DNA from: Methylotenera mobilis 13
GTDB taxonomy: Bacteria > Pseudomonadota > Gammaproteobacteria > Burkholderiales > Methylophilaceae
NCBI RefSeq assembly: GCF_000384255.1
Contig: NZ_KB913035.1
Location: 1,587,362-1,651,361 of the forward strand
Direction: 5' to 3'
Length of the DNA: 64,000 nucleotides
Positions 1 to 8,921 of this stretch are shown one piece after another. Every line of letters starts with the position of its first letter. The stretch's first letter is position 1. The notes below the pieces were generated by a model. That model did not search any database. It saw nothing but the letters and a program-made list of their open reading frames with translations, and was not told the DNA's origin. The position numbers were made by a program, and so were the translations under genes.

Positions 1-193
1 TTCATTTTTTGTCCTTTTAGCTAAGAGCCAGGGAGAGTACGCGCGTTCAGGAAATACTGACTACATGTATGGGGTAATAAGTTGCTGATAGTTAATGATA
101 ATGAATAATTTGTCAGTATTTATCATGAGGGATTTTAATATGATAATCCCTTTTATGATTGCAAATACAATAGATTAGGTTCACCATGGGCAT
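1..193. other. Probable left-end region of the Tn7-like element, upstream of the tns genes
   Basis: AT-rich non-coding DNA before the TnsA-like gene. It contains a 10-bp inverted repeat, AAATACTGAC at 52-61 and its reverse complement at 112-121, and a small hairpin GGGATT/AATCCC at about 130-151. In Tn7-type elements the region beside tnsA carries several TnsB sites and the tns promoter, so these repeats are candidates. I could not identify a terminal TGT or a target-site duplication; the true end may lie just outside the window. Confidence 0.4.
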
Positions 194-898
194 ATGGGTA
201 ATCTTGGCAATAATATTAGCCTTGAAGAACTACTAACACCTCAGCCATTTGAGCGGGAGAACTATTGTTCTCATCTTTATGCTCCGTACTCCGCAAAACT
301 TCATCGTCGGGTGAATTTATATACACATGATAGTTATGATCTGTGGGTAAGGCTTGAGAGTGACCAAGACACCATCCAATTTAATGAAAGCGTTCCTGCC
401 TTTCCAATAAGCCTTCAAGATGGTCGAGCAATTGCCACATCGCCCAAAGCAATTTCCGTAAAAGCAGATGGTGCTGTTCTCATTCATACCTTTAGCACTG
501 CATATATTGACGACCAATCCAAAAAATCTGAGTCCAAAAATATTGCTTGGCAACAATGGTGTGATATTTATGGCTTTCAGCATAAAGAATGGACTACTGA
601 TTTACTAAAAGCCAATCCGATCGAACTGGCTAATTTGAAGCGGTTGCTGAGATTCGTGAGCGTTGCAGGATATATTCCTGATTACGCTATGGAGCGCTCG
701 ATCCTTGCTGAATTAGAAAATGTTCGCAAGATTACGTTTGTTAAGCTGGTTCAACAATTTCCTTTGTCAGATCCAGAAGAAGTACAGACGTCACTTGCGA
801 GACTGATAATTAGCCGTAAAGTCTATTCTGACATTCACATCTCTCCGTTAAGCATGATTACCGAGATTTCTGCATATCATGAGTTATCTAAAAACTAA
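194..898 (+). CDS. tnsA: TnsA-like transposition protein, nuclease centre apparently degenerate
   Basis: This 234-residue protein is the first gene of the tns block and overlaps the TnsB gene by 20 bp, the usual tnsA-tnsB order. Residues about 45-66 (YDLWVRLESD...FNE) resemble the start of a TnsA endonuclease fold, with E55 matching the first conserved acidic residue. The later catalytic positions look lost: where TnsA has a PDF-like turn this protein has P84-K85-A86, and where an E-x-K strand is expected it has HTF (98-100). It could support TnsB-TnsC assembly rather than cut the 5' strand. The ATG at 194 gives the longest frame. The assignment rests mainly on position and weak similarity, and resembles the TnsA-like protein of Tn6022-type elements as I recall them. 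Confidence 0.7.
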   Translation: MGNLGNNISLEELLTPQPFERENYCSHLYAPYSAKLHRRVNLYTHDSYDLWVRLESDQDTIQFNESVPAFPISLQDGRAIATSPKAISVKADGAVLIHTFSTAYIDDQSKKSESKNIAWQQWCDIYGFQHKEWTTDLLKANPIELANLKRLLRFVSVAGYIPDYAMERSILAELENVRKITFVKLVQQFPLSDPEEVQTSLARLIISRKVYSDIHISPLSMITEISAYHELSKN

Positions 899-2807
899 TC
901 GCAGAAATTATCCTGGACTCGAGAATATCGACGTCTGGAAAGTTCCAGAAATTCTAGGCCTGAACGATGAGACAAGACAGGACTACGAAAACAAGAAATC
1001 TGCGATTGATCAATTTAGCAATGGAACCCCTCTAAATGAAATTGAAAAAACAACGGGAATCTCAAGGCAATATTTACATTATTTGTTGAAACGTTGTACT
1101 TCACCAGATAAAAACGGTAACCCAATTGGATATTCCACTTTAATAAAAGGAAAACATACAGGCCTTCATCGGCGTAATTCGCTAGAAAAGTTAGATTCAG
1201 GACAAGCATTACCTGGATCTCTGCAAGCACTTTTTGTCAAATACCCAACATTATATAAGACGATGGACAAACTGATTGTGCATGGGATTTCTCCTGAGTC
1301 TAACCGAACCAATTCACGGCTGACTTGGCATCACATTCACGAAATTTTCTTAAGTCAATGTAATTCATTGGGAATATCCCCACCTTCATATCCTTTTTGT
1401 AGCAATTCAAACGGTAAATTTGCCCTAACTAGTTGGGGTAAGAAAATACTTGCAGAAAGTAAGATTCTAAATGTGGCATCGAGGGAGACTCTGGATCATT
1501 TACATGAAAACCTTAGGGCTCCACCTAGTCGATGCTATGAGCGAGTTGAGGCGGATGGACATTACGTAGATGTCAATTGGACGTTAGAGGTTTCAGGTCT
1601 GAATGGCGAGGGCGTTGTATATTGCAAGGTTGCTCGTCTGTGGTTGATCGCTTTGCTGGAAGTCAAAAGCACAGCTGTTATTGGATATAGCATTTCATTA
1701 GGTCGCAATTACAATGCTTCAGATGTAACCAGAGCCATTCGAAGTAGCCTAGTGCCATGGCAACCTCGAGAGTTAACTGTATCAACAATTTCATACAAAC
1801 CTGGGGAATGTCTACCGAATGCGCTTATGTCAGAACTCAGTTATGTATGTTATGACGAATTATGGATCGACAATGCAAAAAGCCATTTAAGCAGCATATT
1901 TTTTACGATGCTAGAGCGCAGCGTAAATGCGGTTCCTGTTTTTGGTCCAAAAGAATCACCCAATGTTCGTCCGAGAATAGAGCTGTTATTTGATTTGCTT
2001 GAAGAAGCTGGAATTCATTGTTTAGAAGGAACAACCGGCTCCAACCCTAGAGATGTCAGAAAATCCATTAAAAAAAATGATCGTTTTATTCTCAAACTTG
2101 ACACTCTGCTAGATCTCATAGACTTGCTAATTGTCCGGTACAACACAGGGATAGCACCAGGAACAACCATCAGCCGTAATGAAGTACTGAAACGAGCGGT
2201 GATGCGAGAAACTGGCATATTCAGACGGATCCCAAAGTGTAAACGTGATAACTGTATTAAGTATTCAATTTTTGATGAAGCTGTTATCGGGCAAGAACGT
2301 GGTCGGCCAATACTTCGTTGGAAAAATGCCAGATATGAAGGTACTGGGTTGTACACAGTTCCGAATGTGATTGGGCAAAAAGTATTGGTAATGGCAAATG
2401 AAGATGTCCGAGAGGTTGAGGTCGTGCTTTTGAAAGATGGAACTTCTTTAGGGCTATTCCAGGTAGAAAAACGGTGGCGAAATACCCCTCATTCTCTGTT
2501 CACAAGAACAGCAGTGAGGAGATTTATGACTAATAACAGCTTTATCAGCCATGCGGCTGATATCCCTCTAGCATTCAGAGCGCATGTTGAAAAAGAAGTC
2601 AGAGAAAAAGGACGGTCTCAAAGAACACTTGCACGATTATCTGAAGAACAAAAGTTCGATAACAAAAATGTCAATTTGAGGGAATCGGATATTGAGTCGA
2701 GTGACTCGATTCATCCTGATATATTAGTTGAAGTCCCAAAACATGAAGAGATCGCTGATGATGAGTTGGACGCACTTATAAGTAATCTGGGAACCACTTA
2801 CAGATAA
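879..2807 (+). CDS. tnsB: TnsB/TniA-family DDE transposase
   Basis: This 642-residue recombinase would join transposon 3' ends to target DNA. It has a TnsB-like architecture: an N-terminal helix-turn-helix region (about 40-75, GISRQYLHYLL), a Mu/IS481-type DDE core, and a basic C-terminal tail rich in charged residues for contact with the ATPase. The catalytic triad reads as D226 (in ERVEADGHYVD), D331 (in LWIDNAKSH) and E368 (in RPRIELLFD), with 36 residues between the last two. It overlaps the gene before by 20 bp and shares one base with the next start (TAATG), so the three genes are translationally coupled. Length and motifs fit the family well. Confidence 0.93.
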   Translation: MSYLKTNRRNYPGLENIDVWKVPEILGLNDETRQDYENKKSAIDQFSNGTPLNEIEKTTGISRQYLHYLLKRCTSPDKNGNPIGYSTLIKGKHTGLHRRNSLEKLDSGQALPGSLQALFVKYPTLYKTMDKLIVHGISPESNRTNSRLTWHHIHEIFLSQCNSLGISPPSYPFCSNSNGKFALTSWGKKILAESKILNVASRETLDHLHENLRAPPSRCYERVEADGHYVDVNWTLEVSGLNGEGVVYCKVARLWLIALLEVKSTAVIGYSISLGRNYNASDVTRAIRSSLVPWQPRELTVSTISYKPGECLPNALMSELSYVCYDELWIDNAKSHLSSIFFTMLERSVNAVPVFGPKESPNVRPRIELLFDLLEEAGIHCLEGTTGSNPRDVRKSIKKNDRFILKLDTLLDLIDLLIVRYNTGIAPGTTISRNEVLKRAVMRETGIFRRIPKCKRDNCIKYSIFDEAVIGQERGRPILRWKNARYEGTGLYTVPNVIGQKVLVMANEDVREVEVVLLKDGTSLGLFQVEKRWRNTPHSLFTRTAVRRFMTNNSFISHAADIPLAFRAHVEKEVREKGRSQRTLARLSEEQKFDNKNVNLRESDIESSDSIHPDILVEVPKHEEIADDELDALISNLGTTYR

Positions 2808-3802
2808 TGGAAATCAGGACATCAATTCCGAATGAACCCTCGCTCATCGAACGCACCAAAATTTCCACGCGTGTAATGGCAGGACGTGCCTTCCTGATCA
2901 AAACCCCACCATGTACCACATATTTAAAAAATATGACCTCTTGGCTAATGACCGGTTCTCATGGAGCATTAATTTATGGCCGTCCGCGTCTTGGCAAAAC
3001 ATCAGCAACACGATGGGTATTGAAAATGTTGCCGAATGTTCTTGGGAATGTTCCTTCACTTGAGGTGCCAGTTAGAGGGCAAAAGATAGCCTCTGAAAGA
3101 GCTTTTTTTCAACACATGTTGCGATGTGCAAGACATCGACATGCTATGGGTGGTTCTGCCGGAGATAAACGAGATCGATTGACTGAATGGTTGGTGTCAC
3201 GAGCCATGCGTTCTCCAGTAAACGCCGTGGTGATTTTTTTTGATGAAGCGCAACTTTTGACGGATGGTCATTACGACTGGTTGCTTAATATCAGTAATGA
3301 GCTTGATGCAAGGGGTTGCAGATTATTTTGCTTATTGGTAGGTCAGTCTGAATTGGCGGGAGTGAAAACGAAGCTTATTGATGGTGGGAAAGAACAAATT
3401 GTGGGCCGGTTCATGGTTCGTGAGATGGAGTTTTCAGGGATTAACTCGGAAAAGGATCTTGCTAATTGCTTTAAGGAATTCGACCAAACTTTTTACCCTT
3501 TGGAGAGTAAAATCTTATTTTCTGAAAATTTTGTACCTAAAGCTGTAAAAAATGGGTTCACATTGCAAAAAATTTGTCCAGGCGTTTGGGCAGAATTTAG
3601 AAATAAATGGATTGATGCAGGGTTGGAGCAAGAACCTGTTATTCCAATGCATTATCTTACGGCGACGATAATAGGGATCCTTAATTCTCTCGTTTCAAAA
3701 GATAACTATGATCTTGATGTTCCGCAGGATCTGATTCAGAAATCAATCGCCGCATCTGGTTACATAGAATCCTTGCGTGCATTGAAAGCAAGTATAAGAT
3801 AG
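2807..3802 (+). CDS. tnsC: TnsC/TniB-family AAA+ ATPase, transposition regulator
   Basis: This 331-residue protein is the ATP-dependent regulator that links target selection to the transposase. The Walker A motif is GRPRLGKT at residues 58-65, and the Walker B motif is VVIFFDEAQ near 141-149. A sensor-like stretch (LFCLLVGQSELAG) follows. The start ATG overlaps the TnsB stop by one base. The gene lies between TnsB and the TniQ gene, the standard B-C-Q order. It is close to the length of TniB-type ATPases and shorter than Tn7 TnsC (over 500 residues). Confidence 0.9.
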   Translation: MEIRTSIPNEPSLIERTKISTRVMAGRAFLIKTPPCTTYLKNMTSWLMTGSHGALIYGRPRLGKTSATRWVLKMLPNVLGNVPSLEVPVRGQKIASERAFFQHMLRCARHRHAMGGSAGDKRDRLTEWLVSRAMRSPVNAVVIFFDEAQLLTDGHYDWLLNISNELDARGCRLFCLLVGQSELAGVKTKLIDGGKEQIVGRFMVREMEFSGINSEKDLANCFKEFDQTFYPLESKILFSENFVPKAVKNGFTLQKICPGVWAEFRNKWIDAGLEQEPVIPMHYLTATIIGILNSLVSKDNYDLDVPQDLIQKSIAASGYIESLRALKASIR

Positions 3803-3824
3803 ATCAACAGTTTTATAAAGCGCC

Positions 3825-5558
3825 ATGAACATTAACCGAAATCAATCCACTACGTCATGGCGCAAAAATACCTTAAGGCCATTCGAATCAATGGCTTCAT
3901 TAGGGGCAAAATACTGCCATTTAAATAGAGTATCCATCAAGGTGTTTGGAGAGGTGCTTGCCGAGTTTCTGCCTCCGGATGTATCTACCCCAGAAAGCAC
4001 GTGTACCGTAGATACAGTCGGATTCAATATCAGCGGTTTCTCCAAAATGTTAGATGAGCCATTAGCACTGATTAGGTCTCAGTCAGCTCGACAAATTAGC
4101 TTGGGTGCCACTTTCCAAGAAGTTTGTTTAGTAGGCAATGTGAGTTTCAATGAATTGAGATCTTGTCCGGAATGCTTGGCAGATGGATACCACTCGACAC
4201 TGCATCAATTAAGTTGGCTTAAAAAATGTTTTTTGCATTCTCTCCCATTGGTTGAACATAGAATTCGTCCAAAATCAATCCATCGCCATCTCAGCGGGGA
4301 CACAAAACTTATCGGGGCGCTCTATCAGAGTTGGTTTGGAACTGAACGGGTTTGGCATGAAGCCTATAGCTCGACTTGGACGGTTTCCAACAATACATCT
4401 ATATATCAATCAGCAAAAAATCTTGTTAAGCAGATCAGCGCTACGGAATCAGCGCTGATTGAGATACAACGGCATCACGATCAGCTACCGAGAGTCATCG
4501 GCAATTCTGCAAGTGCGCGCGTAATGATGACCATGAAGTCGGTAAATACGCCGAATAAAAAAGTCATTGAATTATTGATGCCTGTGAATTGCTCCATTAA
4601 AAGAACGCATTACTTTCAGTGCACCACGGAACAAGCCAACACAATTTTGCAACTGGATAAATATTACCTATCGGTTTTGATGCATGCGCGTCAGCTTATG
4701 TGTAATTCTTTGCAATTAACCCCCTTGTGGAAACAAACACTGAAGGGATTGGAAAAAAAGCTTATAAATGGACATGAAAAGTGCTTGCGTCATTTTCAGA
4801 AATTGCATTTGGTAGGAATGCTTATACGAGTTCCTGGCGCGCCTTACGACCTCCGTGCGCCTTTTGATCTCTCGTTATTTTCCAAAGTACCCTGTAAGCG
4901 CTTGGCCACAATTCGCTGCTTGGAAGAAATGATTGATATTGAGCAATTAAATCAAGCAAGCGGGCTTTCACTGTCAGATATTTCTTTTAGACAAAATACA
5001 TGGGATCAAGCAGAGTTTTCAGACTTAATTTCTCAATACTCGGGCTTTATCAGCAGAAACGAGAACCGAATTATCCATATGCATTCGGAAAATAATGAAG
5101 TAGAACCTGTGCTTCAAGGACAGCCTGATCCTGATCGCAGGTTGGTCAATATATATGTCCCATCAGGACCCTTAGCCCAAATTATTGATGAGATGCTTCT
5201 ATCTTATATATGGTCTTGGACATGGGCATTATTTTCTGTGGAAATGCAATCTAATCTTTTGGTGGATAGTGGGGCTGATCCAAAAAAGTTTTTGGCTAAA
5301 GAGCTGGAGAAATTGTCACCGATATTTGCGATACAAAAGAATTCAACGGGCCTAATGCTGAGGATTGGCTCTTTAGTTCCATATAGACACCCCTCATGGA
5401 AGGCAGGTTCAAAAATGGATTCGACCCATATTTTGGAGGTAGAACATAAAACAAAGATGATGGGAGCCTTTTTCCAAGCGAGACTTGCCAAGGTAAAGGA
5501 GGAATATGAACGTTATTTACCTAGGTTACCGTGGATCGATCAACGCCCATCGAAATGA
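3825..5558 (+). CDS. tniQ: TniQ/TnsD-family target-selection protein
   Basis: This 577-residue protein would recognise the target site and recruit the ATPase. The TniQ zinc-binding pattern is visible: C114-P-E-C117 followed by YHS..HQ..W and C135-x2-H138. The rest is helix-rich with no other motif I recognise. Its length is intermediate between short TniQ proteins and Tn7 TnsD, so it could be a full site-specific selector. It begins 22 bp after the ATPase gene. No TnsE, resolvase or crRNA-guided component follows; the next genes are cargo on the opposite strand. Confidence 0.85.
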   Translation: MNINRNQSTTSWRKNTLRPFESMASLGAKYCHLNRVSIKVFGEVLAEFLPPDVSTPESTCTVDTVGFNISGFSKMLDEPLALIRSQSARQISLGATFQEVCLVGNVSFNELRSCPECLADGYHSTLHQLSWLKKCFLHSLPLVEHRIRPKSIHRHLSGDTKLIGALYQSWFGTERVWHEAYSSTWTVSNNTSIYQSAKNLVKQISATESALIEIQRHHDQLPRVIGNSASARVMMTMKSVNTPNKKVIELLMPVNCSIKRTHYFQCTTEQANTILQLDKYYLSVLMHARQLMCNSLQLTPLWKQTLKGLEKKLINGHEKCLRHFQKLHLVGMLIRVPGAPYDLRAPFDLSLFSKVPCKRLATIRCLEEMIDIEQLNQASGLSLSDISFRQNTWDQAEFSDLISQYSGFISRNENRIIHMHSENNEVEPVLQGQPDPDRRLVNIYVPSGPLAQIIDEMLLSYIWSWTWALFSVEMQSNLLVDSGADPKKFLAKELEKLSPIFAIQKNSTGLMLRIGSLVPYRHPSWKAGSKMDSTHILEVEHKTKMMGAFFQARLAKVKEEYERYLPRLPWIDQRPSK

Positions 5559-5729
5559 TACTGTTGCTGTCGTTAAAGCCTATAGTATCCTAGTCAATCA
5601 CATGCTAGATGATAGCCTTATACTTGGGTTGCCTAGTAGATTGTCGTAGATATTTCGTCTCTATCCCTTCTTTCGCTGGGTGCCTCTATAACAATCACTA
5701 ATACTGAGGTGTACTGCATTAGGGTCTGA

Positions 5730-7124
5730 TTAGACGTTAGGAAAGGTAATTTTAAAACGGGTCGATCCATTTGATGATAAGACCTGAATCTTTCCTTGGT
5801 GTGCTTCAATAATCGATTTCGTAATGGCAAGCCCGAGTCCAGCGCCATCACTGGCTTTCTGGCGGGAAGGATCAACTCTATAAAAACGATCGAACAGTCT
5901 TGATAGATGCTCCGGCGCGATAGTCTCACCAACGTTCTCAATAGTAAGGTTCGTTTCTTCAGGCTTAGCATGATTGATGAATACCTTAATCGATCTACCG
6001 TGTGAAGTGTGCCTAATGGCATTTGAGAGTAAGTTGCTTAAAGCCCTGCGGAGCATTAGCCGGTCTCCTCTAACGGTGCCTTCTCCCGTGAGAAGCATGC
6101 TTACGCCTTGTTCATCAGCGATCGCTTCATAGAAACCAAACAGTTCTTGTACTTCCTTAGCCAAGTCCACTATTTCGCTACTTGGTATAATCAACCCATT
6201 GTCAGCTTTTGCCAGAAAAAGCATATCGGCAATCATGCGTGCTAACCACTCGTATTCCTCTAGGTTTGAATATAGCACTTCACTATACTCGTCTGCAGAT
6301 CGTCCCTTGGATAAAGCTACCTGCGTCTGCGTCATCAAATTGCTGATAGGTGTCCTTAATTCATGAGCCAGGTCAGATGAGAAATCTGATAAGCGATGAA
6401 ATGAGCCTTCCAGACGAGCCAGCATTTCATTGAAGGCAATCGCAAGATTGGCTAATTCGGGAGGGACAGAGTTTGATGATAGGCGATCACTCAAATGACT
6501 TGCTGAAATACCCTTTGCCACGTCTGCCATTTGACGTACCGGAGCCAACCCTCGGCGAGCGGCAACCCAGCCTAGCACTATGGTGAGTAGAATACCTGCG
6601 GTGATTGCCATCCACAAATTATTATGGAATGCTTTCATGAATGCCTGGTGATGCTCAATGTTAATTGCAAGCGCAACTGTGGCCGATGGCTGTCCAGCAA
6701 TACCGGTGTCAGCATCAGCAGAGATGCCGCGATATATTTGTCCTTCTTGTTCCCACATCACAAGCCTTGCTTCACCAGATAAATCTTTACGACTTGGTTG
6801 TTCTAGAAGGTAGGTAGCAAATGCCGCACTTGGCGTAGTGAACAATATGCGATGATCTGGTCCAAGGATTGCAACTGAAAGATCTGGATGCCCAATCAGC
6901 GCGTCAGAAAGGCTCTGCGGAACGGTCGTGAGATCGGATAGAATGCGAACCTTAGCCAGCGCATGACGGACAAGTTCCAGTTTGCCGCGAAGCTCCATCA
7001 GGTCCTGTTCTTCGAAGTGCGATTCCACCAGAGAACCAACTAGTAACCCTACTACAAGCAGTACAAAAGTCGACACTGTTGAAAAAAACAGCGTTAGACG
7101 AAAAGTAATTGATTTTGGGTTCAT
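5730..7124 (-). CDS. cusS: Heavy-metal sensor histidine kinase, CusS type
   Basis: This 464-residue membrane kinase would sense periplasmic copper or silver and phosphorylate the partner regulator. It has an N-terminal membrane helix (about 10-30), a periplasmic loop to about 165, a second helix (about 170-190) and a HAMP linker. The H-box is HELRTPISN with phospho-acceptor H254, followed by an N-box (LLSNAIRH) and a G-box (DGAGLGLAI). The length matches CusS/CopS/IrlS kinases (460-480). Its start shares one base with the stop of the response-regulator gene (TAATG), so the pair is coupled. The metal specificity is inferred from the adjoining CusCBA genes. Confidence 0.92.
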   Translation of the reverse strand: MNPKSITFRLTLFFSTVSTFVLLVVGLLVGSLVESHFEEQDLMELRGKLELVRHALAKVRILSDLTTVPQSLSDALIGHPDLSVAILGPDHRILFTTPSAAFATYLLEQPSRKDLSGEARLVMWEQEGQIYRGISADADTGIAGQPSATVALAINIEHHQAFMKAFHNNLWMAITAGILLTIVLGWVAARRGLAPVRQMADVAKGISASHLSDRLSSNSVPPELANLAIAFNEMLARLEGSFHRLSDFSSDLAHELRTPISNLMTQTQVALSKGRSADEYSEVLYSNLEEYEWLARMIADMLFLAKADNGLIIPSSEIVDLAKEVQELFGFYEAIADEQGVSMLLTGEGTVRGDRLMLRRALSNLLSNAIRHTSHGRSIKVFINHAKPEETNLTIENVGETIAPEHLSRLFDRFYRVDPSRQKASDGAGLGLAITKSIIEAHQGKIQVLSSNGSTRFKITFPNV

Positions 7125-7801
7125 TAAGACTCCGAGATTTCCAGTACGTATCCCATGCCCCTGATGGTCTGGATGAGCTTAGGCTCGAAATCGTCATCAA
7201 TTTTCGCGCGTAAACGACGCATCGCAACTTCAATCACGTTGGTGTCACTATCGAAGTTCATGTCCCAGACCTGGGATGCAATCAGAGAGCGGGGCAGCAC
7301 CTCTCCTTGGCGCCGCAGTAGTAATTCGAGCAGAGCAAATTCCTTGGCGGTGAGGTCGATGCGTTTTCTCGCTCGTGTTACTCTGCGTCGCAGAAGATCC
7401 AATTCCAGGTCGGCGACCTGCAGTAGTTCTGGTTCATTGCTCTTGCCTCGGCGCAACAAAGTACGTACCCGTGCCAACAGTTCTGAAAATGCAAACGGTT
7501 TGACGAGGTAATCGTCCGCTCCTAGTTCCAGTCCTTTTACCCTATCCTCAATCTGGTCGCGAGCGGTGAGGAACAGCACGGGCATATGTTTACCCGCTTG
7601 TCTGATCCGCTGAAGTACTTGCCAGCCATCAAGTTTAGGTAGCATGACATCAAGCACGATGAGATCGTAGTTGTCAGTTAATGCTTGATGCACGCCATCG
7701 AGACCGTCGCGTACTAGGTCAACTACAAAGCCAGTCTCGCACAAGCCTTGCTTCAAATAATCGCCAGTTTTCGGCTCATCTTCGACTATCAAGATTTTCA
7801 T
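7124..7801 (-). CDS. cusR: Copper/silver response regulator, CusR/CopR type (OmpR family)
   Basis: This 225-residue protein has an N-terminal receiver domain with acidic pair E7-D8, phospho-acceptor D51 (LIVLDVMLP) and the conserved lysine in YLVKPF. A C-terminal winged-helix domain follows (about 130-222, ending IRGMGYVLE). Length and sequence are typical of CusR, CopR and PcoR. It is transcribed away from the array on the plus strand. A near-perfect CusR/CopR-type palindrome lies 63 bp upstream of its start codon, so it probably controls both directions. First gene of a two-gene operon with the kinase. Confidence 0.95.
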   Translation of the reverse strand: MKILIVEDEPKTGDYLKQGLCETGFVVDLVRDGLDGVHQALTDNYDLIVLDVMLPKLDGWQVLQRIRQAGKHMPVLFLTARDQIEDRVKGLELGADDYLVKPFAFSELLARVRTLLRRGKSNEPELLQVADLELDLLRRRVTRARKRIDLTAKEFALLELLLRRQGEVLPRSLIASQVWDMNFDSDTNVIEVAMRRLRAKIDDDFEPKLIQTIRGMGYVLEISES

Positions 7802-7863
7802 CTTATTCTCTTCAGGTATTAATCAACACCCTAATTGTTGCACGCATTTAGAACCAACTATCC

Positions 7864-7906
7864 AACATTACAAAATTGTAATGTTGCGGTCAGCTATTAG
7901 TAATAT
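7864..7906 (+). promoter_or_regulatory. CusR/CopR-type operator and promoter, copy 1
   Basis: The palindrome AACATTACA-N4-TGTAATGTT occupies 7864-7885, matching the layout of CusR/CopR/PcoR boxes (inverted repeat around a short AT centre). A -35-like TTGTAA (7876-7881) lies inside its right half and a -10 TAATAT (7901-7906) follows after 19 bp, as in promoters activated by such regulators. It sits between the divergent regulator gene and the FlgB-like gene. The remaining DNA between the two genes (7802-8127) shows no further gene. Confidence 0.8.
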
Positions 7907-7959
7907 GCCTGCCATGATAATGGTATTCGTCAAAAGGGTGCAAGCAACCAGCAAGCATT
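7864..7959 (+). repeat. About 96-bp direct repeat, copy 1 (second copy at 8761-8862)
   Basis: The segment starting at the palindrome is repeated almost exactly at 8761-8862. The two copies differ by a few substitutions and by a 6-bp expansion of an ATGGTA-like unit in copy 2. The repeat covers the operator, the -35/-10 region and about 50 bp of leader (CAAAAGGGTGCAAGCAA). A duplicated promoter unit is the simplest reading. Confidence 0.9.
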
Positions 7960-8127
7960 GGCTTTGCAATTGCAGAAACAAACGGTGTGGTGTCGGAATA
8001 TGCTGCTCACCTTTCCATGTAAGGTGGAACATTGATGCTAACCATGGGATCAAGTATTTCTGTACCGGATAGCGATCGGTCAATCAACTTGATCATCCTA
8101 TTCATTCTTCATTAAATGGAGGTATAC

Positions 8128-8700
8128 ATGGCAAACATTTTAGGACTTTCTAATTTGCCTTTGAGCAATGTGGATTCGTCGGTGAAAAGGGAGGCAAAAT
8201 CGTTAGTCCCCCTTGCCGGAACGTTTTCAGAGGCCTTGGCGCGCGTCAGGGATAGGGAGCCAGCCACCAACCCTGTCGACGGATATAAAAACTTTGCGCT
8301 AGTCGTTCCAGAGCCACCCCCATCGACTAACGTGACAACTGGTCATTTTCAATTACCCAGTGCGCGAGCGGCTGAGGAAGGTAGTCTTAACGAGCGTGCA
8401 TTGGGACTTCGCGCATATCGCCAGGAATTGCTTGCGTCAAATATAGCGAATGCCGACACACCAGATTACAAGGCGGTTGACTTCGATATTCAGGAAGCGC
8501 TTCGCACAGGAAAGACGGCAAAAACAGTGGAAGTGAAATACGTCATCCCTAGTCAGGGTAGTGTTGACGGCAACACAGTTGAGATGGATGTCGAGCGGGT
8601 CAAGTTCGCAGAAAATGCACTGATGTATGAGTACCACGTAGACCGCGTACGTGGACACTACAAAGACATGGAAGATCTGCTCAAAAATACGCCGTATTGA
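8128..8700 (+). CDS. FlgB-like flagellar rod-type protein under a copper-type promoter
   Basis: This 190-residue protein has a clear FlgB core at about 86-186: LNERALGLRAYRQELLASN, then IANADTPDYKAVDFD at about 106-120, and a C-terminal DGNTVEMDVERVKFAENA stretch. FlgB is normally about 130-140 residues. Here an extra segment of about 80 residues with a proline-rich patch (PEPPPS) precedes the core. No other flagellar gene lies in the window. The ATG at 8128 is preferred to 8116 because TGGAGG sits just upstream of it. It is the first gene after operator copy 1 and just before copy 2. A rod role is doubtful in this setting; a captured and reused export or envelope protein is possible. Function unknown. 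Confidence 0.75.
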   Translation: MANILGLSNLPLSNVDSSVKREAKSLVPLAGTFSEALARVRDREPATNPVDGYKNFALVVPEPPPSTNVTTGHFQLPSARAAEEGSLNERALGLRAYRQELLASNIANADTPDYKAVDFDIQEALRTGKTAKTVEVKYVIPSQGSVDGNTVEMDVERVKFAENALMYEYHVDRVRGHYKDMEDLLKNTPY

Positions 8701-8760
8701 CTAAAGCACGATATTACCTTGACTGATTATACATGGTTTAACTCTCAGCCTCGTGTACCA

Positions 8761-8862
8761 AACATTACAAAATTGTAATGTTGCGGTCAGCTATTAGTAA
8801 TATGCCTACCATGATAATGGTAATGGTAATGGTCAAAAGGGTGCAAGCAACAAGCAAGTATT
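8761..8862 (+). promoter_or_regulatory. CusR/CopR-type operator and promoter, copy 2, in a direct repeat
   Basis: This is the second copy of the repeat at 7864. The palindrome is at 8761-8782, TTGTAA at 8773-8778 and TAATAT at 8798-8803, again with a 19-bp spacer. It would drive the Met-rich protein genes and the cus genes downstream. A short ATGGTA-type tandem expansion lies at about 8815-8832. The presence of two copies would allow separate control of the FlgB-like gene and the cus operon. Confidence 0.82.
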
Positions 8863-8921
8863 ACCTTCTGGCTGACATTTGTCTGTTTTCTTTTTTTTAA
8901 TTTCGTTAGGAGTTTTTTATT

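Noticed and set aside
5559..5729. Possible resolvase or res site between the tns block and the kinase gene
   Set aside because: The 171 bp between converging genes holds no gene and no clear paired repeat.
7881..8072. Small frame starting inside the first promoter repeat
   Set aside because: It covers the operator and leader, has no ribosome site and no motif; the FlgB-like gene is the better match for this promoter.
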